Shown here: positions 16,970 through 22,708 of the stretch, piece by piece
How positions within the stretch are numbered: position 1 is the stretch's first letter
How the letters are laid out: the number at the start of each line of letters is the position of its first letter
From: a virus
Length of the DNA: 36,659 nucleotides
IMG/VR virus record: IMGVR_UViG_3300030107_004138
Location: 1 to 36,659 of that record
Strand: one strand, 5' to 3'
Notes under the pieces: generated by a model
Databases searched by the model: none
What the model saw: the letters and a program-made list of their open reading frames with translations, nothing else
Told to the model about the DNA's origin: nothing
Program-made: the position numbers and the translations under genes

Positions 16970-16993
16970 GGGGGAGATAGCAATATTTCCCCC
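16970..16993 (+). terminator. G/C hairpin after the first early gene; surrounding gap 16939-17276
   Basis: GGGGGA (16970-16975) pairs with TCCCCC (16988-16993) around a 12-base loop, about 30 bases after the stop of the 116-aa gene. It is followed by an A/T tract (TATATATATATATTATAA) rather than a clean U-run, so termination is possible but not certain. The rest of the gap has short hairpins (for example GTGG-AGAGA-CCAC near 17081, and AGTGG-ACTGA-CCACT near 17115) and no credible gene before 17277. Confidence 0.35.
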
Positions 16994-17276
16994 AATATAC
17001 CTACTGTATTATATATATATATTATAAACTCCTACCAAACTTGTGGTGAAGATCACGTTAAATAAACTAAATGTATAGATAGTGGAGAGACCACGTGATA
17101 AAAACAGAAGACAAAGTGGACTGAGCCACTATAAAATCCAGTAATGAGTATAAAATGGAGGGGCATGTGATATGATCTAACCAATCACCATTCTAGTTGG
17201 TTACTAGGATGATTCAAGCAGGCTATTTATAGTTAGTGTGAGAATACATGCCTCATAATATTAAAAAGGAGTAATT

Positions 17277-17357
17277 ATGAATGAAATCATAATCATTGTA
17301 GTATTCATCACAGTATTGTTAGCAAGTTCTTATTACTTATTAACATACTGGGATTAA
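17277..17357 (+). CDS. 26-aa hydrophobic membrane peptide
   Basis: A short open frame encodes MNEIIIIVVFITVLLASSYY followed by LLTYWD and a stop. It is preceded by AAAAAGGAG five bases before the ATG, a strong SD that argues for real translation. The whole peptide is one membrane helix with a short acidic N-terminus, five bases upstream of the tRNA gene. Tiny early phage membrane peptides may alter the host envelope or form toxin-like pores. No function can be assigned. Confidence 0.5.
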   Translation: MNEIIIIVVFITVLLASSYYLLTYWD

Positions 17358-17362
17358 AACTT

Positions 17363-17434
17363 AGCGGGGCGGAGAAGTGGTAACTCATTTGGCTCATAAC
17401 CAAAAGATAGCAGGTTCGATTCCTGCCCCCGCAA
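17363..17434 (+). tRNA. tRNA-Met (CAT anticodon), initiator-like
   Basis: A complete cloverleaf is visible. The acceptor is GCGGGG/CCCCGC (17364-17369 with 17427-17432), with an unpaired A1 (17363) and A72 (17433). The D arm follows, then anticodon stem TTTGG/CCAAA with loop CTCATAA (anticodon CAT at 17395-17397). The T arm is GCAGG-TTCGATT-CCTGC (17410-17426). CCA is not encoded. The 5' part, GCGGGG-N-G-GAG, and the mismatched 1-72 pair match bacterial tRNA-fMet rather than elongator tRNA-Met. The anticodon stem has TGG/CCA instead of the usual GGG/CCC, so initiator activity is likely but not certain. Confidence 0.88.
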
Positions 17435-17445
17435 CAAGACTGCGT

Positions 17446-17833
17446 AGAGAGAATGTATTGGTGTCATGAACCATCGTTGTATTTCTCTCTCACCCCTTTA
17501 GGTCAGTAGAAAGTCCAACCTACACTACAGCTATTGACCTATTCTGGGGGAATATAAGTATCGAGTCCTCCGAGACCTTACATAAGAACATATTTTTATT
17601 CCCCCTAAAATTTCAAGGTAATATTTAGCTAAAGAACATATTGAATTGATTATTTTATTCAGAATATTAATCAATTTTTAGCTAATGATAAGCAGGAAGG
17701 AGGTCAGGGGTATAAGAACCATTGTAATTGCAAGAGGTTGCCTTGACCTTCCCTGCTATATATTTGCTGGTAACACCTTACATTGAACTCCGCATTTCCT
17801 GTTCTTGTAAGTTGCTCCTCCTTGTTGCCAGCA
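17446..17833 (+). ncRNA. Highly structured RNA: five consecutive stem-loops after the tRNA
   Basis: This 425-base gap (17435-17859) is full of inverted repeats. AGAGAGAA 17446-17453 pairs with 17483-17490. TAGGTCAGTAG 17499-17509 pairs with CTATTGACCTA 17531-17541 (one G-U). GGGGGAATA 17546-17554 pairs with TATTCCCCC 17597-17605. ATTGATTA 17645-17652 pairs with TAATCAAT 17668-17675, nested in TTAGCTAA copies at 17625 and 17678. AGCAGG and AGGTCA (17691-17706) pair with TGACCT and CCTGCT (17744-17757). TGCTGGTAAC 17765-17774 pairs with GTTGCCAGCA 17824-17833. No open frame with an SD is present. It could be one or several noncoding RNAs, or processing/stability structures for the downstream mRNA. 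Confidence 0.6.
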
Positions 17834-17859
17834 TAACATTTTAAAAAAAGGAGAAACAA

Positions 17860-18465
17860 ATGAGCGAGCAAAGAATATACACAGGATTATTTTTATTTGA
17901 TCCTTTCATTGATCAATCAGATCGTATGGTAGCTGCATTGAGTAGATATCATATTACGTATGATCATTTCCCTGGAGAACCACAATTCCCTCAAGATGTT
18001 GCGGAAAATGACTGGGCTTACATTGAAGAACTTGGTGTTTATGATGATGGTGAAGTATGTGCTTCTTTAGTACATATTAAAAAACATGGTGAAGAAACAT
18101 ATCTACGTGTTCAATATGATCGTACTAATTATGCTGGTAGACCATTAAGACTTCCACTCCATATTACTTGGCAAACTGCTGAAGGTATAAAACCTGTAGA
18201 AGCTGGTAAGAGATTATATAATATGCTACATAATGATACAAATTTAGAATATTATATGCCTCTCAACAGAATGCGTAATAAAATAGATGGAGATGTAAAT
18301 GTTCTAAGAAATATGATGGAAGCAAATGATTTAGATTACAACAGTAGTGATGATTATAATGTATATGCTATGAGAATGAAAGAAATAGGCTCTATGATGA
18401 AACCTATGGGAGTATGGAAAACATTTACTAGCAACCATGATGTAATGTCTGACGAAGAAGAATAA
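17860..18465 (+). CDS. 2H phosphoesterase-like protein (two HxT motifs)
   Basis: This gene encodes 201 aa with SD AAAAGGAG before ATG 17860. It has the hallmarks of the 2H (LigT-like) phosphoesterase fold. An N-terminal strand (RIYTGLFLFD) leads to the first motif, SRYHITYDHFPGEP (His31-x-Thr33). Strands VCASLVHIKKH and EETYLRVQYDR follow, then the second motif, LPLHITWQTAEG (His101-x-Thr103), and a helix. The two HxT motifs form the active site in this superfamily, whose members cleave 2',3'-cyclic phosphates or oligonucleotides. Phage members include RNA-repair enzymes and the anti-CBASS protein Acb1. The acidic C-terminal 60 residues have no recognised domain. It opens the ubiquitin-like cassette. 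The substrate is unknown. Confidence 0.6.
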   Translation: MSEQRIYTGLFLFDPFIDQSDRMVAALSRYHITYDHFPGEPQFPQDVAENDWAYIEELGVYDDGEVCASLVHIKKHGEETYLRVQYDRTNYAGRPLRLPLHITWQTAEGIKPVEAGKRLYNMLHNDTNLEYYMPLNRMRNKIDGDVNVLRNMMEANDLDYNSSDDYNVYAMRMKEIGSMMKPMGVWKTFTSNHDVMSDEEE

Positions 18466-18469
18466 AATT

Positions 18470-18610
18470 TGGGAGTGTAACCAGCACTTAAAATTGGACT
18501 TAATATGTAGGTGAAACTCCTGCACGCTAATCCCCGAACTGAGCTGCTTAAGTTTGGTGTTAAGGATACTTGCCGAGCGGTCAATGGCAACTTTTCATTA
18601 ATATTAACAA
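18470..18610 (+). promoter_or_regulatory. Structured leader before the ubiquitin-like gene
   Basis: A 157-base gap holds three clear hairpins: TGTAGG/CCTGCA (18506-18511 with 18519-18524), CTTAA/TTAAG (18547-18551 with 18560-18564) and TTGCC/GGCAA (18570-18574 with 18586-18590). The SD of the next gene, TAGGAGG, follows at about 18612. A regulatory leader is suggested by the pattern shared with other early genes. It matches no riboswitch I recognise. Confidence 0.4.
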
Positions 18611-18622
18611 CTAGGAGGTATT

Positions 18623-18832
18623 ATGCCGAACATATGGTTATGTAATAATGCAGCCCGCTTCGAAGAAACTGACGTTGATTCAACAACTGTTGGTGAGTTA
18701 AGAGAAGAGTTAGGTCTTCCCACTGAAGCGATTAACGTGGATCGTGTTGTAGCTGCTGATGATCATCAAATATCTGATGGTGTTCATGTAGCTGCTGTTA
18801 AGACAAACAAGAAAGGCGGTAAAAAAGCTTGA
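18623..18832 (+). CDS. Ubiquitin-like / ThiS-MoaD-type beta-grasp protein with C-terminal Gly-Gly
   Basis: This gene encodes 69 aa behind TAGGAGG. The order fits a beta-grasp fold: strand pair NIWLCNNAARFEETDVDS, helix TTVGELREELGLP, then strands INVDRVVAADDHQ and DGVHVAAVKTNKKGG. The protein ends KKGGKKA, so a di-glycine (residues 65-66) is followed by three extra residues. Ubiquitin-like modifiers commonly carry such tails, which a JAB or DUB peptidase trims to expose GG for E1 activation. A JAB peptidase and an E1-like enzyme are encoded in the same operon. ThiS-like sulphur carriage is the main alternative, but those proteins normally end exactly at GG. Identification rests on pattern and context. 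Confidence 0.55.
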   Translation: MPNIWLCNNAARFEETDVDSTTVGELREELGLPTEAINVDRVVAADDHQISDGVHVAAVKTNKKGGKKA

Positions 18833-18880
18833 TATGTTTTCTTAATGAAGATTTATCGGTTCATGGTTAATAAAAACCAC

Positions 18881-18960
18881 AATAACCCCTATAAAGAGCC
18901 TGTTTAAACCAGAGAGCAATGCTATCGTGTGTTTTATATAACAGGTTCTTTCGGGTTATT
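18881..18960 (+). promoter_or_regulatory. 20-bp interrupted hairpin before the nuclease gene
   Basis: AATAACCC (18881-18888) pairs perfectly with GGGTTATT (18953-18960). Just inside, AAAGAGCCTGTT (18893-18904) pairs with AACAGGTTCTTT (18940-18951) with one G-U pair. The helix ends three bases before the SD (TTTGGAGG) of the gene at 18974. With this stability in A+T-rich DNA it must form in the mRNA. It may control translation or mark an RNase cleavage or partial termination site. Confidence 0.6.
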
Positions 18961-18973
18961 ATTTGGAGGAATT

Positions 18974-19444
18974 ATGAAAAAACAAAGATATAAAAAAACA
19001 AGTACTTTATCTGTTGGCACTATGGTGCAAGGAATGATAGGTGAAAACACTGTAGCTAATCTTTTATTAAAGAATGGTTATATAGTTTCAAGACCTGAAG
19101 TAGATCTTGGTGTAGATATGGTAGTCTGTAAACCTAGAAAATGGGGTGATAGATTATTAGTTAAAAAATGGATATCAATTCAAGTAAAATATCATTCCAG
19201 AACAGCAGAAACTACTTATGGTCACGCATTAATGGTAAAAATAACACCAAATCATTGTGATTATATAGCAACACCTATAAATAATGATGAAGTAATATTT
19301 TTCCAACAAGCAGAAAGCATGAAAGGTAGAAGATATGCAAGAGATTTTGCCTTTCCTGATAGTAAAAAAATGAAATATTGGGAAAGAAACAATAATCAAA
19401 ACGTAAGAAGATGGGTTTCTGACCATTTACACTTACCAAAATAA
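18974..19444 (+). CDS. PD-(D/E)XK nuclease-like protein
   Basis: ATG 18974 is chosen because TTTGGAGG lies just upstream; a longer frame from 18929 has no SD and runs through the leader hairpin. The 156-aa product has a restriction-endonuclease-like core. Helix MIGENTVANLLLKNGYIVSRP carries Glu24, then DLGVDMVV carries Asp48, then ISIQVKYHSR gives the Q-x-K signature (Gln70, Lys72). The order E...D...QxK matches Holliday-resolvase-like and DUF4365-like nucleases, which are often DNA- or RNA-cleaving effectors. The C-terminal half is basic and aromatic. It lies between the ubiquitin-like gene and the candidate E2-like gene, so it could be a substrate, partner or cargo of that cassette. Confidence 0.6.
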   Translation: MKKQRYKKTSTLSVGTMVQGMIGENTVANLLLKNGYIVSRPEVDLGVDMVVCKPRKWGDRLLVKKWISIQVKYHSRTAETTYGHALMVKITPNHCDYIATPINNDEVIFFQQAESMKGRRYARDFAFPDSKKMKYWERNNNQNVRRWVSDHLHLPK

Positions 19445-19455
19445 AGGAGAGAACT

Positions 19456-20925
19456 ATGGAGTACCAAGAAGTTCAATGTTTTGTTGACAGTTTCAACATG
19501 GATCATATCCCAGTAGGGCCTCAAGCTGAACTAATAGAAAGAATACAGCATTTAAATACATTAGTTCCTACGCCTTTTAAAGATAGATCTGATAAAAGGT
19601 TTCCATTTGTAAAGTTTGACGTAACAAAAAAATTTGGCTGGAAACCTGGCACATATAAAAACGCCAAAATTGTAAAAGATTACCTTAATTGCGTATATGA
19701 AGGTGTACATAATTATGGAAATATTAAAAATGTATGGAGAAAAGAAGAAAACAATAGGTATGGTTATTATCATACAAGATTTAAGAAAGAATTGTTTCAA
19801 ATTGATGATATTCTTTATAATAAAAGATCAACAAATGCTATTTGGGTAGAAGATGATAATGAAATAGAAGAAATAAAGAATAAAGTTCGAACAGATATTT
19901 TTGACATGGTAAAAGAATATGTTTCTTATATGAAGAATATAATCAAAATACCTGTACAATTTCACACAATAAGAGGTATTTCTGAAGCAACAGAATTATT
20001 TAATACTATTGTACAAGATACGTGGAAATATGACTCTGCAGTTGCAAATATTGTATTAGTAATTGAAGGACAATATTCTCGCATTGTTGTGTTTCAACCA
20101 TTTATTGATCTACAAATGAATGTTTATAAAGTTGAAGAAACTTATCCAATATTTAAATATCCTGTTGGAAAAATAATTGGTTCAATTAACTTAACTCTAG
20201 ATAGTATGATTAGATCTTCTTTATCATTAAAAAGGAGTAGATGGGATGGTGGAATTGGTACAAAATATTGGTATAAACCATTAATAAATGGATTAAAGCA
20301 TCCATTTGTACAATATCCTGTAAGGCGACAGGGAAGAGTTGCTGAACATCCAGACAATTGGGAAATATTATTTAATAATCAAGGAAATCATTGCCAAGGT
20401 AACATAGATGAAATTAACGGAAGACTGAAATTAATAAATCTTGTTAAATGGTCTGAAAATTGTTATACATGGCTAACTACATTTAGAACAGGAGTAACTC
20501 ATCCATTAAATAGTGTCAGCATGGGATACTTTGGACATCCTACAAAGATAGATCCAAATGTAGACGATGATTATTTAGATATGTATGGAATAGATAGAGG
20601 TGCATGTTGGGATAGAATTGCACAATACAATTATGATGTACAAGATAGACAAAGTATCTGTAAACAATATTGTATTAAAGAAATACAAGAAAGTTGTGCT
20701 GGATTTACACGTGATGTTCGAGAAATAAAAGTAGCAAAACTTGTGCAAATTAAGAAAGAAGATTATGATCTCGTGGACAGAGAACATATCTCTTTACCAA
20801 TTATGCGGATTCCTGATGATGCAATAAATGATGATTATTTAATTCATGTAGATAATTCACAAGATTCTGACAACACAGCTGAAGATATGCTTCAATGGAT
20901 GAATAACTATCATATAAACAATTAA
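19456..20925 (+). CDS. Candidate E2-like protein of the ubiquitin-like cassette (489 aa)
   Basis: This gene encodes 489 aa with SD AAAGGAG. No family is recognised over the full length. The N-terminal 220 residues are mixed alpha/beta. Residues 280-345 carry an E2-like pattern: KHPFVQYP (His282-Pro283), AEHPDNWEILF, then NNQGNHCQGNI with Cys313, followed by W-containing helices and THPLNSVSMGYFGHP. Prokaryotic E2-like proteins often show 'HPhv...G.hC.Gn', in which the Cys carries the modifier. The rest of the C-terminal part is acidic, with several cysteines. Its place between the ubiquitin-like and JAB/E1 genes supports the E2 idea. Spacing between HP and Cys is longer than in classical E2s and the protein is about three times the usual size, so the call is tentative. 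Confidence 0.35.
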   Translation: MEYQEVQCFVDSFNMDHIPVGPQAELIERIQHLNTLVPTPFKDRSDKRFPFVKFDVTKKFGWKPGTYKNAKIVKDYLNCVYEGVHNYGNIKNVWRKEENNRYGYYHTRFKKELFQIDDILYNKRSTNAIWVEDDNEIEEIKNKVRTDIFDMVKEYVSYMKNIIKIPVQFHTIRGISEATELFNTIVQDTWKYDSAVANIVLVIEGQYSRIVVFQPFIDLQMNVYKVEETYPIFKYPVGKIIGSINLTLDSMIRSSLSLKRSRWDGGIGTKYWYKPLINGLKHPFVQYPVRRQGRVAEHPDNWEILFNNQGNHCQGNIDEINGRLKLINLVKWSENCYTWLTTFRTGVTHPLNSVSMGYFGHPTKIDPNVDDDYLDMYGIDRGACWDRIAQYNYDVQDRQSICKQYCIKEIQESCAGFTRDVREIKVAKLVQIKKEDYDLVDREHISLPIMRIPDDAINDDYLIHVDNSQDSDNTAEDMLQWMNNYHINN

Positions 20926-20940
20926 CAAAAAGGAGAAAAA

Positions 20941-21834
20941 ATGGAATTTCACATTTCACAAAAAGACTGGAAAAAGGTTATAGATTATGCCCAAGCATCT
21001 TATGATCAATTTTCAGCTGAAATTGGCGGATTTATGATTGCCAAAAAGAACAAAGATGGTGATTATGTTATATCTAATCCAGAAATACTAAAGCAAGAAG
21101 TTACTGGTGGAACAACTGAAATGGAAAAAGAAGCTGTAGCTGATTATTATGTTAAAGCATCTATGAAATATGGAAGTGATGTTCGATTTGTATGGTGGCA
21201 TTCACATGCTAATATGTCTGCTTTCTGGTCTGGGACAGATACAAATACAATGAAAGAATATAAAAGCGGTGACTGGTCAGCGTTTCTTGTGGTAAATATT
21301 CGTGGTGAATACAAATTCAGAGTATGTGTTTGGAACCCAATAGAAGCACATGAAGATATAGATCTAAATATTCTAGGAGCTAAAGCAAGAAAAGTTCCTA
21401 AGACTGTTACAGATTCCGTATCAAAATTATGTTCAAAGCCAACATATACTACACCTAAACGAGTTAATACCTGGACTAAGGAAGATGATAGACAAGTAAG
21501 TCTTTATAATAGTGGATTTGGATATGGTACATATTATGGAAATGGATATTATAAAACTACCATAGAAACAAAAGATGATGACATTATGTTAACATCTACT
21601 GTTGATCATGTAGACAATATATGTAGTTTATATACTGAAGGTATATTCACATATAAAGATTGGCTTTTAGATGTTAAAAAATGGAATAAAACACTTAAGA
21701 AAAAGGATAAAAGCTTTAATATTGTTGAAGTTACGGAGAATGAATTGCATGAAAAATGCGGTTATTATACTGGATATGATCCTATGGATTTAGTAAATTT
21801 GGAGGATAAGAATGAGCAGAATATCGAGGTTTGA
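20941..21834 (+). CDS. JAB/JAMM-family metallopeptidase (deubiquitinase-like)
   Basis: This gene encodes 297 aa with SD AAAGGAG. The N-terminal 140 residues form a JAB/MPN domain: Glu27 in SAEIGGFMIA, then WWHSHANMSAFWSGTD. That segment matches the zinc motif H-x-H-x7-S-x2-D exactly (His87, His89, Ser97, Asp100). These residues coordinate zinc and catalyse isopeptide or peptide cleavage in known members. The remaining 150 residues are Tyr/Gly/Lys/Asp-rich (SGFGYGTYYGNGYY) and have no known domain. The gene overlaps the E1-like gene by 23 bases, so the two are translationally coupled. A likely job is trimming the KKA tail from the ubiquitin-like protein or removing it from targets. Phage tail-assembly JAB proteins are an alternative, but this one is far from tail genes. 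Confidence 0.85.
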   Translation: MEFHISQKDWKKVIDYAQASYDQFSAEIGGFMIAKKNKDGDYVISNPEILKQEVTGGTTEMEKEAVADYYVKASMKYGSDVRFVWWHSHANMSAFWSGTDTNTMKEYKSGDWSAFLVVNIRGEYKFRVCVWNPIEAHEDIDLNILGAKARKVPKTVTDSVSKLCSKPTYTTPKRVNTWTKEDDRQVSLYNSGFGYGTYYGNGYYKTTIETKDDDIMLTSTVDHVDNICSLYTEGIFTYKDWLLDVKKWNKTLKKKDKSFNIVEVTENELHEKCGYYTGYDPMDLVNLEDKNEQNIEV

Positions 21835-22471
21835 GGGCATATTCAACAACTTTGATAATTTTCATTTTCATATACTGGGTTGCGGGGCTATTGGTAGTTC
21901 CGCAGCTACCCAGTTAGCTAGATCTGGTGCAGAGAAATTTACATTATATGACTATGATAAGATTTCTTTGGCTAACGTAGGAGTTAGTCAATATACTGTA
22001 TCTGATATAGGTAAATATAAGGTAGATGTGTTATCTGAATACTTATCTGTGATCTGTGATGACCCAATCGTCATTGAAATAAAAGAAAAGTTTATAGATA
22101 ATGCACAATATGTACCTCATGGAAATGATATTATTGTCTTAGGGTTTGATAATATGTCTAGTAGACTTCAAGCTGTGGAAATAGCTTGTAGTGTAAAGAA
22201 GTTAAAGCCTATAATACTTATAGACGGCAGAATGGGAGCACAAACATATCAACAATATGCTTTCAAGAAACCAACTCTTGATAAGTATAAAAAATGCTGG
22301 TATGATGACGAAGAAGGAAGTGAAGAGCCTTGTACAGCAAAAGCAACTAGTTATTGTAGTAATATGGCTGGTTCATTTATTACTAATTCTGTATCAAAGA
22401 TGGTTACAAGCCAACCATTTGAGAATGAAATAGTATTTCACTTTCCATCTATGTCGTTAATGGCTAAGTAA
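21812..22471 (+). CDS. E1/ThiF-like adenylating enzyme
   Basis: This gene encodes 219 aa with SD TTGGAGG, inside the end of the JAB gene. The Rossmann-like nucleotide motif is HILGCGAIGSSAATQLARSG (residues 20-39; Gly23-x-Gly25-x2-Gly28). The acidic strand is LYDYDKISLANVG (about 45-57), and GFDNMSSR (111-118) follows. The candidate catalytic cysteine is Cys174 in EPCTAKATSYC. In E1/MoeB/ThiF enzymes these parts bind ATP, adenylate the C-terminal Gly of the modifier and accept it as a thioester. The usual N-x-x-R-Q stretch reads NVGVSQ, so the Arg is missing. The protein is a minimal ThiF domain without a ubiquitin-fold domain. Confidence 0.8.
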   Translation: MSRISRFEGIFNNFDNFHFHILGCGAIGSSAATQLARSGAEKFTLYDYDKISLANVGVSQYTVSDIGKYKVDVLSEYLSVICDDPIVIEIKEKFIDNAQYVPHGNDIIVLGFDNMSSRLQAVEIACSVKKLKPIILIDGRMGAQTYQQYAFKKPTLDKYKKCWYDDEEGSEEPCTAKATSYCSNMAGSFITNSVSKMVTSQPFENEIVFHFPSMSLMAK

Positions 22472-22473
22472 CT

Positions 22474-22542
22474 AGAAAGGAAGTAATCGTCAGTTAAGCA
22501 TATGCGATTCAACTCCGTAAGCGAGCGATTGCTTCCTATTCT
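22474..22542 (+). promoter_or_regulatory. Leader hairpin before the 49-aa membrane gene
   Basis: GGAAGTAATCG (22479-22489) pairs with CGATTGCTTCC (22526-22536) over 11 positions with one U-G pair, extended by AGAA/TTCT outside. It lies between the E1-like stop and the SD (AAAAAGGAG) of the gene at 22559. It may separate expression of the conjugation cassette from the replication genes. Confidence 0.55.
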
Positions 22543-22558
22543 AAAAAAGGAGAAGAAT

Positions 22559-22708
22559 ATGGTTTATTTAGGAACAGTAGCTGAATGGATAATTGAATTT
22601 CTAATTCTCGGAACAGCTCTTCTTATATGGGCTATAGCTGCGTTTATAATAGCAATGCTAATAAGCCTAGCTATAGATTTTATTAACAATGTAATGAAGG
22701 AAATATAA
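22559..22708 (+). CDS. 49-aa membrane protein
   Basis: ATG 22559 (MVYLGTVAEWIIEFLILG...) is preceded by AAAAAGGAGAAGAAT, whereas a longer frame from 22502 runs through the hairpin and has no SD. One long hydrophobic segment, or two tight ones, spans about residues 8-40 (IIEFLILGTALLIWAIAAF, then IIAMLISLAI), ending in NNVMKEI. Its stop overlaps the start of the ATPase gene as TAATG, so the two are coupled. A membrane role next to a recombination ATPase is unexplained. Confidence 0.6.
   Translation: MVYLGTVAEWIIEFLILGTALLIWAIAAFIIAMLISLAIDFINNVMKEI

Noticed and set aside
18560-18600. A tRNA-like D-arm segment (TTGCCGAGCGGTCAATGGCAA), with a possible T-arm-like hairpin upstream at 18506-18524
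   Set aside because: No matching acceptor stem, no anticodon arm and no TTCRANN loop; the two pieces are in the wrong order for a normal tRNA. Treated as leader hairpins.
18470-18610. A possible riboswitch (cobalamin- or similar type) before the Ubl gene
   Set aside because: Only short hairpins are visible and no known riboswitch core sequence can be recognised.
18846-18908. A 20-codon open frame starting ATGAAGATTTATCGG
   Set aside because: It has no Shine-Dalgarno site and runs into the leader hairpin of the next gene.
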